DNA from: Subtercola sp. PAMC28395
GTDB taxonomy: Bacteria > Actinomycetota > Actinomycetes > Actinomycetales > Microbacteriaceae
Reading direction: 5' to 3'
Length of the DNA: 64,000 nucleotides
Assembly: GCF_018889995.1 (NCBI RefSeq)
Contig: NZ_CP076547.1
Coordinates: forward strand, 2,728,001 to 2,792,000
The translations under genes were made by a program, and so were the position numbers. The notes beneath the pieces were generated by a model. The model was not told where the DNA came from. It saw only the letters and a program-made list of their open reading frames with translations, and did not search any database. This document shows positions 9,292 through 18,193 of the stretch, one piece after another (the stretch's first letter is position 1; every line of letters starts with the position of its first letter).

Positions 9292-10316
9292 TACCAGACG
9301 ATCTCGGTCATCGCTGTGTTGATGCCTGACCCGACCCCCATGCAGAGAATCCGCTGGCCCTTGATGAGCTTCTCGACCTCGAGTGCCAGGGTCATCGGCA
9401 GCGAAGCCGGCCCCACATTGCCCAGCAGCGGATAGGTGAGCGGGATCTTCTTACGATCGATCTTCGCGGCCTTCACGATGGAGTCGGTGTGCACATCGGA
9501 GACCTGGTGAAGGATGTAGCGGTCCATCTTCTGCCAGTCCCACTGGCCCTTGGCTTCCTTCCACGCTTCGACCACGAGAGCCATGCCTCCGGCCAGCAGC
9601 TCCTTCGTGTGCGTGAACATGCCATCTTTGTCGCCGACGCAGAGCAGGTGGTGCTCGGTACCGGCTCGCGAGATACCCCCGATGATCCGGTGGCCCTCTG
9701 GGTGGGCATCGGCCGGGCCGAGAACGGCGGCGGCGGCACCCGATCCGAGAGTGAGCGACGCGAACTCGTTAACGAAGTCCTTGCGTGAGATGCCGGGCTG
9801 CGAGAGCCGGTGGATGGTGTTCGCCTGGATCTCGTTCGAGTCTTCGCCGTCGACGATGACCGCGTACTTGATCTGACCGGAGTCGATCATCTGCGAGGCA
9901 AGCGTCATGCCGTTGACGAATCCGAGGCAGGCATTCGTGATGTCGAAGTTCATCGCCGACGACGGCAGCCCCAGGGCATGGTGGATGCCCACTGCGACCG
10001 ACGGTTCGAGGTGCTTGCGCGTCACAGAGGTGTTGATGAGCAGACCGACGTCTTTCGGGTCGACCTTCGCAGCCTCGAGGGCGTCTTGTGCGGCAGATGC
10101 TGCTGCCTGGTCGAACGTCTGGGTCTCATCCCAGTTGCGGCGTGAAACGACGCCGGCCACCCGCTCGAGCAGGCCCGTCGGCAGCCGGAGCCGCGTCAGA
10201 GCCTCGGCGAGGCGAACATCGATCTCTTCTGACGTGACCACGAGGGGTGCGAGCCGCGCTTTGACCGCCAGAAGAGCGGAGTTCTGATGCCGGAACGTGG
10301 CATTGCTGTTCGTCAA
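9291..10316 (-). CDS. oleA: OleA-type thiolase (head-to-head acyl-CoA condensation)
   Basis: A 341-residue thiolase-fold enzyme of the KAS III group. Visible catalytic residues are Cys130 (DITNACLGFVNG), His270 (YILHQVSD) and Asn300 (LLGNVGPAS). Glu104 in RKHLEPS matches the glutamate that OleA, unlike FabH, carries near the active site. Known OleA joins two fatty acyl-CoAs by a non-decarboxylative Claisen condensation to a 2-alkyl-3-keto acid. It heads the oleA-oleBC-oleD operon. FabH is the alternative, but the adjoining OleB, OleC and OleD partners settle it. Confidence 0.9.
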   Translation of the reverse strand: MTNSNATFRHQNSALLAVKARLAPLVVTSEEIDVRLAEALTRLRLPTGLLERVAGVVSRRNWDETQTFDQAAASAAQDALEAAKVDPKDVGLLINTSVTRKHLEPSVAVGIHHALGLPSSAMNFDITNACLGFVNGMTLASQMIDSGQIKYAVIVDGEDSNEIQANTIHRLSQPGISRKDFVNEFASLTLGSGAAAAVLGPADAHPEGHRIIGGISRAGTEHHLLCVGDKDGMFTHTKELLAGGMALVVEAWKEAKGQWDWQKMDRYILHQVSDVHTDSIVKAAKIDRKKIPLTYPLLGNVGPASLPMTLALEVEKLIKGQRILCMGVGSGINTAMTEIVW

Positions 10317-10340
10317 GGGAGTCCTTTATGACCATGATGT

Positions 10341-10370
10341 AGATGAGCGTTGTGCAGATGAGCGTTGTGC
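10341..10370. repeat. Two tandem 15-bp repeats upstream of oleA
   Basis: The 15-mer AGATGAGCGTTGTGC occurs twice head to tail at 10341-10355 and 10356-10370, 25-54 bases before the oleA start, in the region where its promoter or leader should lie. The rest of the 136-base gap to proS shows no clear feature. A regulator site is possible; simple slippage duplication is equally possible. Confidence 0.8.
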
Positions 10371-10452
10371 AGTCGATCCATGACTGCGCATCGAACAAGT
10401 CTAGGTCCGCCCGGATGGGAGTTCGCCCGGGGTGATCGACCGAGCGCAACCG

Positions 10453-12213
10453 CTACACTGCGCCCGCAACGGAGTCCAGCGTGATTTCTGCCCGCTCTCC
10501 CGTTGCCCTGTTCCACACTTCGACGATTCCGTCAGCCACGCCGCGACCGACAATGACGATCTTCGGCACACCGATCAACTCAGCGTCGCCGAATTTCACG
10601 CCGGGCGAGACCTTCGGCCGGTCATCGAAGAGAACCTCTTTGCCCGCCGCCTCGAGCTGCGAGACGATCGCTTCTGCAGCCGCGTAGACCGACTCATCAC
10701 GACCGGTCGCGACAACGTGCACATCGAACGGTGCCACCTCAGGAGGCCAGATCAGTCCCTTCGCATCGTTGTTCAGTTCGGCGATGATCGCCAGGATGCG
10801 CGTGACACCGATACCGTACGAACCCATCGTCACCGTGACGAGCTTTCCGTTCTCGTCGAGCACCTTGAGCCCGAGGGCCTCCGCGTACTTGCGGCCGAGC
10901 TGGAACACGTGGCCGATCTCCATGCCGCGTGCCGTCTCGATGGGGCCGGAGCCGTCAGGAGCCGGGTCACCGTCTCTCACGTTCGCGGCCTCGACGATGC
11001 CGTCGCCCACGAAGTCGCGCCCGGCAACAAGACCGAAGACGTGCTTCTGGTCTTCGTTTGCGCCTGTGATCCACTGGGTACCGTCAACGACGCGCGGGTC
11101 GAGAAGGTACCGGATGCCCGTGGCAGACTTCTCTCCCAGCACGGCCCCGGCCTCAGTCCACGGGCCGATGTAGCCCTTGACGAGCTCCGGGTATTTTGCG
11201 AAATCGGCCTCGTTGGCCGCGTCGACCTCGGCCGGCTGAAAGGCGACCTCGGCACGCTTCAGGTCGACCTCGCGGTCGCCCGGCATACCGACAACCACGA
11301 TCTCGCGTGAACCGTCGAGGTTCGTGAGGGCGAGAACGACGTTCTTGAGCGTGTCGCCCGCCGTCCACGCTCGTCCATCGTCGCGGGGCTGTTCGGCGTT
11401 GGCCAGGTCGACGAGAGTCTGGATGGTCGGGGTGTTCGGTGAGTCGAAAACCGTCGGCTCAGGCAACCCCTCGATCGGCAGCGTGTCGGGCACGAGCGTC
11501 GTGAAGGCTTCGACGTTGGCGGCGTACCCACCGGCGGAGCGCACGAAGGTGTCTTCACCGACCGGGGTGGGGTGCAGGAACTCTTCGCTCTTGGACCCAC
11601 CCATTGCGCCGGCGTCGGCCTTCACAATCACGTATTCGAGACCGAGCCGGGTGAAGATGCGCTCGTATGCATCGCGCTGCGCCTGGTAGGAGGCGTCGAG
11701 GCCGGCATCGGTGTAGTCGAACGAGTACGCATCTTTCATGGTGAACTCACGGCCCCGAAGGAGCCCCGCCCGCGGGCGCGCCTCATCGCGGTACTTGTCC
11801 TGGATCTGGTAGATCGACAGAGGCAGATCTTTGTAGCTGTTGTAGAGGTCTTTGACCAGCAGCGTGAAGACCTCTTCGTGCGTCGGCGCCAGCACGTAGC
11901 CTGCACCGCGCCGGTCCTCCAGACGGAACATGCCCGGGCCGTACTCCACGTATCGACCGGTCACCTCGTATGGCTCCTTGGGCAGGAGGGCGGGAAAGTG
12001 CACCTCGTGCGCACCCGCGTTCGTCATCTCGTCCCGGATGATCGCTTCGATCTTGCTCTTCACCCGCAGCCCGAGTGGCAGCCAGGCGAAGATCCCCGGC
12101 GCTTGCCGACGGATGTAGCCGGCACGCACGAGGAGCCGATGGCTCGTCACCTCAGCGTCGGAGGGGTCTTCGCGAAGAGTCTTGAGAAAGTAGTTGGTGA
12201 GACGTGTTGGCAC
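10453..12213 (-). CDS. proS: Prolyl-tRNA synthetase
   Basis: Class II aminoacyl-tRNA synthetase of 586 residues that charges tRNA-Pro. The class motifs are clear: [17 protein letters not shown] (motif 1 area), [21 protein letters not shown] split over motif 2, and GSYGIGVTR (motif 3). The bacterial editing (INS) domain sits between motifs 2 and 3, including [11 protein letters not shown]. The C-terminal anticodon-binding domain includes VAPFDVHVV. Start is GTG at 12213-12211. It ends 137 bases before oleA on the same strand. Confidence 0.97.
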   Translation of the reverse strand: MPTRLTNYFLKTLREDPSDAEVTSHRLLVRAGYIRRQAPGIFAWLPLGLRVKSKIEAIIRDEMTNAGAHEVHFPALLPKEPYEVTGRYVEYGPGMFRLEDRRGAGYVLAPTHEEVFTLLVKDLYNSYKDLPLSIYQIQDKYRDEARPRAGLLRGREFTMKDAYSFDYTDAGLDASYQAQRDAYERIFTRLGLEYVIVKADAGAMGGSKSEEFLHPTPVGEDTFVRSAGGYAANVEAFTTLVPDTLPIEGLPEPTVFDSPNTPTIQTLVDLANAEQPRDDGRAWTAGDTLKNVVLALTNLDGSREIVVVGMPGDREVDLKRAEVAFQPAEVDAANEADFAKYPELVKGYIGPWTEAGAVLGEKSATGIRYLLDPRVVDGTQWITGANEDQKHVFGLVAGRDFVGDGIVEAANVRDGDPAPDGSGPIETARGMEIGHVFQLGRKYAEALGLKVLDENGKLVTVTMGSYGIGVTRILAIIAELNNDAKGLIWPPEVAPFDVHVVATGRDESVYAAAEAIVSQLEAAGKEVLFDDRPKVSPGVKFGDAELIGVPKIVIVGRGVADGIVEVWNRATGERAEITLDSVAGAV

Positions 12214-12262
12214 TGTACGAGTCTATTTGTTCTGCCTGTGCCGCTTGTTCTCCCCGTATCGC

Positions 12263-13633
12263 TCAGTGCCCCTGCTGGTCGCCTGGCCCCTGCGCCTGAT
12301 CCGAAGGCAGCGGGCGAGCCGTGCCGGAAGGGTCTGGCCCAGCGAAGGGTGCGGGCACGGGTGCGGGTGGCGTAGTGGCCAGTTTTCGGCGTCGGGCGCG
12401 AAGCAACACCAGCAGAAGGACGACCGCCACGATCACGATGACGAAGAAGACAACCGCACCGACGATGACCCAGATCACCCAGCCTGTGGTGTTCTCCTGC
12501 GGGAATGAGGCGATCGCCTTGGTCTGGTATTGCTGCGCTATCGCGTTGGACGGGTCGCGCGTGGTCACCGTGCCAAGGTCGGCAGCGGCATCGTGGAAGT
12601 GACCGGTGAAGTACTCGTTCAAGCCCTTTCGGTAGAGCGTGTCGAGGTCGCTCAGTCTGTTGGTGACACCGTTGCGCGAGAGGATTGCCGAGATCGTCTC
12701 GGGTGCTGTCGCAAAATTGAGCTGCTGCGTGTCGCTGGATGGCCCGAAACTCACGGTTCCGACAACGTCTCCACTGGTGTTCACGACCGGCCCTCCGCTC
12801 ATACCGGGGCTCATGGCGACGCCGATCTGGGTGAAGGGGCCACCGCTGGTCTGCTGCCGCCCGCTCACCTGCCCCTGGGCGAAGGTCGGTTCGGGGTTGC
12901 CACTGACGAGCCCTGACACGTTGCCGGGATAGCCGATCGCGTCGACGGTCTGGCCTGTCGAGGGTGCGTTCGGCGACACGAGCAGAACCGGCAGCGGGCT
13001 TCGGGCATCGATCTTGAACAGCGCGCTGTCGCCCTGGCCGATCGGCCTGTCGTCGACCAGCACAGCGTCGAAGCTCTGGGAATTGTCAGCGGTGATGGTG
13101 ATGGCCGGGTAGACCTTCATCGCCAACACGGGCGGTTCGCCCGATTGCGCCCCCTCCACCGGCCAGTTCTCTTCGGCACCAGCGGCGATGTACGCCTGCG
13201 CGTCGGCTTCAGTGATGTCTCCGTTGGACACCTCGTCGCTGAGGAACTGGTCGACCAGGCTGGTCTTGCCCTCCGCGGGGTCAGCGCAGTGGCCTGCGGT
13301 GACGACGTAGCCGTCGGAGCTCGCGATGAAGCCGCTGCAGCTGAATGACGCATCGACCTCGTTCGACCATGCTGAGCTGCCATCGGGTTTCGGAAAGTCG
13401 ACGAAGCCCGACCAGGTGCCGCTGAGGTAGACCGTACCGGCTTCTCCGATCGCTGCCACCTGTTCCTGCGGCAGATCGGCAGCGGTGCCCGCAGCATCGG
13501 CGGCAACCGTGCCGCCGAGCGCCGGCCACAGCGTCGAGGTCGCCACGCAGATCACCGCTGCCCCGACAACGGCTCGGGCCAGTCGCGGGTTGAAGCCACG
13601 AAGCAGACCGAAGCGAGAACGAGTGGTGGGCAC
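12263..13633 (-). CDS. Membrane-anchored trypsin-like serine protease
   Basis: A 456-residue secreted protease. A hydrophobic stretch (residues 20-45) looks like a signal peptide. The chymotrypsin-fold triad is His115 (TAGHC), Asp202 (QGDSALFKI) and Ser279 (PGMSGGPV; Met replaces the more usual Asn before Ser). A helical repeat-like segment (residues 330-375) follows, then a transmembrane helix near 384-412, an Arg-rich stop-transfer and a Pro-rich cytoplasmic tail. The catalytic domain should face outside. GTG start with GGGAGG seven bases upstream. Substrate is unknown; a stress-sensing or cell-wall role is only a guess. Confidence 0.82.
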   Translation of the reverse strand: MPTTRSRFGLLRGFNPRLARAVVGAAVICVATSTLWPALGGTVAADAAGTAADLPQEQVAAIGEAGTVYLSGTWSGFVDFPKPDGSSAWSNEVDASFSCSGFIASSDGYVVTAGHCADPAEGKTSLVDQFLSDEVSNGDITEADAQAYIAAGAEENWPVEGAQSGEPPVLAMKVYPAITITADNSQSFDAVLVDDRPIGQGDSALFKIDARSPLPVLLVSPNAPSTGQTVDAIGYPGNVSGLVSGNPEPTFAQGQVSGRQQTSGGPFTQIGVAMSPGMSGGPVVNTSGDVVGTVSFGPSSDTQQLNFATAPETISAILSRNGVTNRLSDLDTLYRKGLNEYFTGHFHDAAADLGTVTTRDPSNAIAQQYQTKAIASFPQENTTGWVIWVIVGAVVFFVIVIVAVVLLLVLLRARRRKLATTPPAPVPAPFAGPDPSGTARPLPSDQAQGPGDQQGH

Positions 13634-13713
13634 AATAGCCTCCCGTGTTAGTGAGCATTCCCCAGTACTAAGAATATCTCACTATACGACCTCAGAGCGC
13701 AATTCACCCTCGT

Positions 13714-15090
13714 TCAGCGCCTGTTCTCGACCTCGTCGATCACAATTTCATCCTTCAGTTGTTCTCTTTCGGCGTTGAAGTCTCCTGGCAGAACGATCGG
13801 CGTCGTCTCGAGCACGTGGATGCTGCGACCATCGCCATCGTGGGTGACGATGAACCGCGGCGAGCCGTGCGCCTGCACGGCGATGCGGAGATGCTGGTGG
13901 GCGATCATCCAGATCAACCCGGCCAGCGCAGCGGCAAAACCTGCGGCGGCGCCGACCCCGATCGCCCAGCGCGGACCGTAGACGTTGGCGACCCAGCCCA
14001 CGATCGGTGCCCCGATCGGCGTACCGCCCATGAAGATCGCCATGTAGAGCGCCATCACCCGGCCGCGGAACTCCGGCGCGGTTGTCAGCTGCACGGACCC
14101 GTTGGCGGTCGTCATCAGGGTCTGGGCGGAGAAGCCCAACAGCACGAGGGCGAGGGAGAACGTCAGGTACGACGGCGCGAGGGCTCCGAGCAGACAGCTG
14201 AGGCCGAACATCGCGGCGGCGGCGAACATGAGCCGCAGTCGCGGAGTCTCACGCCGTGCAGAGAGGAGTGCGCCCGCTACCGACCCGACAGCCACCACCG
14301 ACGAGAGGAGCCCGAAGGCGGTCGAATCGAGCTTGAATACGCTGGTCGTCATCGTTGAAGTGAAGATCTGGAAGTTCAGCCCGAAGGTGCCGATGATGGC
14401 GATCACAACGAAGACGATCACGATATCCGGTCTTCTGGAGACGTATCTGAACCCGTCGAGCAGCTGCCCGGGGCCACCGCGCGCCTTCTGCGCGACCCGC
14501 AGGTCCTGCCGACGCATGCGGGTCAGCGAGACGAGCACCGCAGCGAAACTCGCCGCATTGATCACGAACACCCAGCCGGCACCGACCACGGCGATGAGTA
14601 CGCCCGCGAGTGCTGGGCCGATCATCCGTGCGCCGTTGAAGGAGGCCGAGTTCAGCGCCACAGCGTTCGGGAGATTCTTGTCAGAGACGAGGTTCGAGAC
14701 GAACGACTGGCGGGCTGGCGCATCGAACGCCGAGGCAATGCCGAGCAGCAGGGCGAACAGGTACACCTGCCACAGTTGCGCCGTACCGCTCAGCACGATC
14801 ACCCCGAGCCCCAGGCCGAGCAGGCCCATCGTCGCCTGGGTGAACATGAGCAGCACGCGCCGGTCGACACGGTCGGCCACCATGCCGGTCCACGGAACGA
14901 GGAGCAGCTGTGGGCCGAGCTGCAGGGCCATGACGACGCCGACCGCCACAGCGTCATTGTCGGTCAGAACCGTCAGCACGATCCAGTCCTGGGCGATTCG
15001 CTGCATCCAGGTACCGATGTTCGAAACCAGGGCTCCGCCGAACCAGAGGCGGTAGTTGTAGTCGCTGAAGGAGCGGAACATCGCGCTCAC
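13714..15090 (-). CDS. MFS transporter, 12 TM (EntS/MFS_3 type)
   Basis: Major facilitator of about 458 residues. The first helix region reads FGGALVSNIGTWMQRIAQ, followed by a loop motif ADRVDRRVLL and DAPARQSFVSNLV, typical of the MFS_3 drug/siderophore exporters. A C-terminal soluble tail of about 50 residues carries VTHDGDGRSIHVLE. I start at GTG 15090 (GAGG seven bases upstream), since a longer reading would run into marR. It is 52 bases downstream of a MarR regulator on the same strand, so an inducible efflux pump is the likely role. Substrate unknown. Confidence 0.85.
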   Translation of the reverse strand: MSAMFRSFSDYNYRLWFGGALVSNIGTWMQRIAQDWIVLTVLTDNDAVAVGVVMALQLGPQLLLVPWTGMVADRVDRRVLLMFTQATMGLLGLGLGVIVLSGTAQLWQVYLFALLLGIASAFDAPARQSFVSNLVSDKNLPNAVALNSASFNGARMIGPALAGVLIAVVGAGWVFVINAASFAAVLVSLTRMRRQDLRVAQKARGGPGQLLDGFRYVSRRPDIVIVFVVIAIIGTFGLNFQIFTSTMTTSVFKLDSTAFGLLSSVVAVGSVAGALLSARRETPRLRLMFAAAAMFGLSCLLGALAPSYLTFSLALVLLGFSAQTLMTTANGSVQLTTAPEFRGRVMALYMAIFMGGTPIGAPIVGWVANVYGPRWAIGVGAAAGFAAALAGLIWMIAHQHLRIAVQAHGSPRFIVTHDGDGRSIHVLETTPIVLPGDFNAEREQLKDEIVIDEVENRR

Positions 15091-15142
15091 CAGTGCGCCT
15101 CGACCAACACGGGGCGGCCCTCGCTGACAGCTGTGGGCACCG

Positions 15143-15592
15143 TCAACTGTCGGCCATCCCTCGAAGAATTTCGGATGCCCGCAGCAGCGTGTGGCGATCC
15201 ACATCCGTCAACTCGTCGAGCCGACGGTGCAGCCACTCGTCGCGACGACGACGGGTCTCGAGCACCAGCGCAGTGCCAAGCGGTGTGAGCGTCATGACGA
15301 CCTTGCGCCCGTCTTCGGCGGAGGGGCTGCGCTCGGCGTACCCCGCGGCCACGACAGCATTGATCGTGCGGTTCATGGAGGGCGGGGTCACGCGCTCGAA
15401 ACGCGCGAGCTCGCCGGGAGTGCTCGGGCCGTGGTTGTACAGGTAGGCCAGGACGACCGACTGTGTGTCACTCAGCTCGCTGTCGGCCTTCTCGGCCCTG
15501 AGCCGGCGCGAGGTGCGAAGAACCGCCTGCCTGAGCTGGGACGAGAGATCGGTCTCGGGACCCGTCCCAGGGGTGTCGGCATGGCTGGTCAT
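15143..15592 (-). CDS. MarR family transcriptional regulator
   Basis: A 149-residue winged-helix protein. The recognition helix region is TPPSMNRTINAVVAAGY and the wing is SAEDGRKVVMTLTPLG. MarR proteins are dimeric repressors released by small ligands. It precedes the MFS exporter, and an inverted repeat sits 11-29 bases before its start, so autorepression and control of the pump are the simplest reading. The inducer cannot be read from sequence. Confidence 0.92.
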   Translation of the reverse strand: MTSHADTPGTGPETDLSSQLRQAVLRTSRRLRAEKADSELSDTQSVVLAYLYNHGPSTPGELARFERVTPPSMNRTINAVVAAGYAERSPSAEDGRKVVMTLTPLGTALVLETRRRRDEWLHRRLDELTDVDRHTLLRASEILRGMADS

Positions 15593-15596
15593 ATCG

Positions 15597-15622
15597 TTAG
15601 CCTAGCTCATTAGCAGAGCTAA
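15597..15622. promoter_or_regulatory. Nested inverted repeat, likely MarR operator
   Basis: TAGCTC (15603-15608) and GAGCTA (15616-15621) are inverted with a 7-base spacer. They are nested in outer TTAGC (15597-15601) and GCTAA (15618-15622). The site begins five bases before the marR ATG, so a bound dimer would block transcription or early translation. Size and spacing suit a MarR dimer. Confidence 0.7.
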
Positions 15623-15633
15623 GCAACGTGTCT

Positions 15634-16785
15634 TCAGTTCCTGGTGATGACCTGGGGGCTGCCCGTCGCGCTTGCCGGCATCTCAGCGGCGAGGCGGTTT
15701 GCCTCCTCGATCAACGTGGCGACGATCTCCGACTCCGGAACAGTCTTGATGACTTCACCCCGCACGAAGATCTGGCCCTTGCCGTTGCCCGATGCGACAC
15801 CGAGGTCGGCGTCGCGAGCCTCACCCGGCCCGTTGACGACACAGCCCATGACAGCGACCCTCAGCGGAACGGTCATGCCCTCGAGCCCTGTGGTCACGTC
15901 GTTCGCGAGTTTGTACACGTCGACCTGGGCACGGCCGCAGCTCGGGCAGGACACGATCTCGAGCTTGCGCTCCCGCAGGTTCAGGGACTGCAGGATCTGG
16001 AGGCCGACCTTCACTTCCTGCTCGGGCGGAGCGGAGAGCGAGACCCTGATGGTGTCGCCGATACCCTCGCCCAGGAGGATTCCGAAGGCCGTCGCACTCT
16101 TGATCGTTCCCTGGAACTCCGGGCCCGCCTCGGTTACGCCGAGGTGCAGTGGCCAGTCACCGCGCTCGGCGAGCAGCCGATAGGCCTTGACCATGATCAC
16201 CGGGTCGTTGTGCTTCACAGAGATCTTGAAATCGTGGAAATCGTGCTCTTCGAAGAGGCTCGCCTCCCAGACCGCACTCTCGACGAGTGCCTCCGGGGTC
16301 GCCTTGCCATACTTCTCCATCAGGCTCGGCTCAAGAGAACCGGCATTGACGCCGATGCGGATGCTCACGCCGGCAGCCTTGGCCGCAGCGGCGATCTTGC
16401 CGACCTGGTCGTCGAACTTGCGGATGTTGCCCGGATTCACGCGGACGGCTGCACAACCGGCGTCGATGGCCGCGTAGACGTAGTTGGGCTGGAAGTGGAT
16501 GTCGGCGATCACCGGGATCTGGCTCTTCTTCGCGATGATCGGAAGCGCCTCTGCGTCATCACGGCTCGGAACGGCCACCCGCACGATGTCACAGCCCGAC
16601 GCGGTGAGCGTGGCGATCTGTTGGAGGGTGGCGTTGATGTTCGTCGTCGGTGTTGTGCACATCGATTGAACACTGACCTGGGCGTCACCGCCCACGAGTA
16701 CCTTGCCGACTTTGATCTGACGGGATTTGCGACGGGGGGCGAGGGTCTCGACGACCTTGGGCATCCCTAAGTTGATTGCAGCCAC
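15634..16785 (-). CDS. ispG: 4-hydroxy-3-methylbut-2-enyl diphosphate synthase (flavodoxin)
   Basis: IspG (GcpE) is the 4Fe-4S enzyme that converts MEcPP to HMBPP in the MEP isoprenoid pathway. The 383-residue protein has [11 protein letters not shown] near the start, ADIHFQPNY, the cluster ligands SCPSCGR and [10 protein letters not shown], and full family length. GTG start. dxr, another MEP gene, lies 5 kb away with rseP between; this loose dxr-rseP-ispG association is common in actinobacteria. Confidence 0.97.
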   Translation of the reverse strand: MAAINLGMPKVVETLAPRRKSRQIKVGKVLVGGDAQVSVQSMCTTPTTNINATLQQIATLTASGCDIVRVAVPSRDDAEALPIIAKKSQIPVIADIHFQPNYVYAAIDAGCAAVRVNPGNIRKFDDQVGKIAAAAKAAGVSIRIGVNAGSLEPSLMEKYGKATPEALVESAVWEASLFEEHDFHDFKISVKHNDPVIMVKAYRLLAERGDWPLHLGVTEAGPEFQGTIKSATAFGILLGEGIGDTIRVSLSAPPEQEVKVGLQILQSLNLRERKLEIVSCPSCGRAQVDVYKLANDVTTGLEGMTVPLRVAVMGCVVNGPGEARDADLGVASGNGKGQIFVRGEVIKTVPESEIVATLIEEANRLAAEMPASATGSPQVITRN

Positions 16786-16863
16786 GTCACGAGCTTACCT
16801 CCGCAATCGGTACCCTCACCCCCCATCCGGCTGGCCCACCGAACGCCGGTCCGGCTCAATTCG

Positions 16864-16918
16864 GACGAACCTCAGCCCGACCATCCCGAATACGTGCGAG
16901 GTGGGGCTGAGGTTCGTC
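16864..16918. repeat. Perfect 15-bp inverted repeat, 25-nt loop
   Basis: Arms 16864-16878 (GACGAACCTCAGCCC) and 16904-16918 are exact reverse complements. The element starts 19 bases after the stop of the SHOCT gene and lies 79 bases before the ispG start. A terminator for the SHOCT gene is possible, but no U-run follows and the loop is long. Confidence 0.88.
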
Positions 16919-16937
16919 AGAATGTGGAATTCAGAAG

Positions 16938-17327
16938 TCAGGCAGCGGGCGGTGTCGGGCCGCTCGGGCGGTTTGCCTGCAGCACCTCGAGCCTCGCGCG
17001 GTACTCGACTTCGTCGATGTCGCCCCTGGCGAATCGGTCGGCCAGGGTCTTCTCAGCGTCGCTGGTCGAGTTCTGGCCGCCCCAGTTCTGGCCACCCCAC
17101 GGGCCGCGCCCGCCCCAGCCCGGGCCACCCCAGCCGGGGTGCCCGCCGTTCGCGGCCCAGTACTTGCGGCGACGACGACTCACGAGAGAGACGATGAGAA
17201 TGACCACGCCGATCCAGAAGAGCGGGATCAGCAGGAACAGGAATCCGAAGCCGCCGGGGCCCCCCCAGTGACCCCAGTGGGTGAGCGCAGCCTGGGTGGG
17301 GGCTGCAGCGACAGCAGTTGTCAACAC
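16938..17327 (-). CDS. Small membrane protein with C-terminal SHOCT domain
   Basis: About 129 residues: an N-terminal hydrophobic region, a transmembrane helix (FLFLLIPLFWIGVVILIV), a basic RRRRKYW stop, a Gly/Trp/Pro-rich linker with repeated GWGG/PWGG units, and a C-terminal SHOCT motif (LADRFARGDIDEVEYRARLE). SHOCT domains are short C-terminal helices often found in membrane or oligomerising proteins; their function is poorly defined. I start at GTG 17327 because GAAAGGA precedes it. An 11-bp box about 111 bases upstream is shared with the adjacent histidine kinase promoter, so it is probably a target of that two-component system. Confidence 0.8.
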   Translation of the reverse strand: MLTTAVAAAPTQAALTHWGHWGGPGGFGFLFLLIPLFWIGVVILIVSLVSRRRRKYWAANGGHPGWGGPGWGGRGPWGGQNWGGQNSTSDAEKTLADRFARGDIDEVEYRARLEVLQANRPSGPTPPAA

Positions 17328-17437
17328 GATGGTTCCTTTCAACAAGTCGACCCGAGAGGGCCGAGAAGACCCGTTTGGGCCCGGTATCAAGGTTCCCGTT
17401 CGGGCATCCTTCGCACATCAGCCGGCGGATGCTCGTG

Positions 17438-17448
17438 GGGTACTCCCC
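17438..17448 (-). promoter_or_regulatory. GGGGAGTACCC box upstream of the SHOCT gene
   Basis: The 11-mer GGGGAGTACCC (minus strand) lies 111-121 bases before the SHOCT gene GTG, close to the response regulator stop. The identical 11-mer is part of the palindrome upstream of the histidine kinase gene. Read together they suggest a binding site for the encoded regulator; here only one half-site is well preserved. Confidence 0.55.
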
Positions 17449-17490
17449 CGGTTGCATCTCTGCCCCGCCAGATCACTCCCGCGGCACGCC

Positions 17491-18153
17491 TCAGTTCCAG
17501 CCGGCCCGCACGAGCCCAGCTTCGTAGGCGACGACAACGAGCTGGGCGCGGTCGCGCGCGGCCAGCTTGCTCATCGTGCGCGACACATGGGTCTTCACCG
17601 TGAGTGGGCTGAGGAACAGACGCCCGGCGATCTCGGTGTTGGTGAGCCCCTGCCCGACGAGGGCAAGTACTTCACGCTCGCGGTCGGTGAGCGCCTCGAG
17701 TTGCACCGCGTGCGACGAGTCCCTGAGCCCGCTCGCGACACGCTCGAGCAGACGGCGGGTCACGCTCGGCGAGAGGAGCGCCTCTCCTCCTGCGACGACA
17801 CGAACGGCTCTGATGAGTTCGACCGGCTCGGTGTCCTTCACCAGAAAGCCGCTGGCCCCGGCCCGGATCGCGCGCCCGACGTATTCGTCGAGTTCGAAGG
17901 TCGTGACGATGACGATGTGCGTCGAGACGAGCGCCGGGTCTGCCGCGATCTGCTCGGTGGCCCAGAGGCCGTCGCCGTCGGGCATCCGGATGTCCATCAG
18001 AACCACATCGGGATGAAGCCGCTTTACGAGCTCGACGGCCGCGGTGCCCGTTGCGGCCTCGCCGACGACATCGATGTCGGGTTCGTTCGCCAGCAGTGCG
18101 CTGAAGCCCGCCCTGATCAACTGCTGGTCGTCTGCGATCGCTACCCGGATCAC
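17491..18153 (-). CDS. NarL/LuxR-type response regulator
   Basis: 220 residues: a receiver domain with the acidic pair DD (residues 8-9), phospho-acceptor Asp54 (LMDIRMPDGDG) and Lys in FLVKDTEP, followed by a LuxR-type helix-turn-helix (LTDREREVLALVGQGLTN, then TVKTHVSRTMSKL). GTG 18153 is the start that fits the receiver fold; longer readings add non-conserved sequence that overlaps the kinase gene. It lies 40 bases after the kinase on the same strand and is its evident partner. Likely output: its own operon and the SHOCT gene. Confidence 0.93.
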   Translation of the reverse strand: MIRVAIADDQQLIRAGFSALLANEPDIDVVGEAATGTAAVELVKRLHPDVVLMDIRMPDGDGLWATEQIAADPALVSTHIVIVTTFELDEYVGRAIRAGASGFLVKDTEPVELIRAVRVVAGGEALLSPSVTRRLLERVASGLRDSSHAVQLEALTDREREVLALVGQGLTNTEIAGRLFLSPLTVKTHVSRTMSKLAARDRAQLVVVAYEAGLVRAGWN

Positions 18154-18193
18154 AGGGCTACCCCGTGCGCATGAGGGGGCTGGAGTGGAACCG

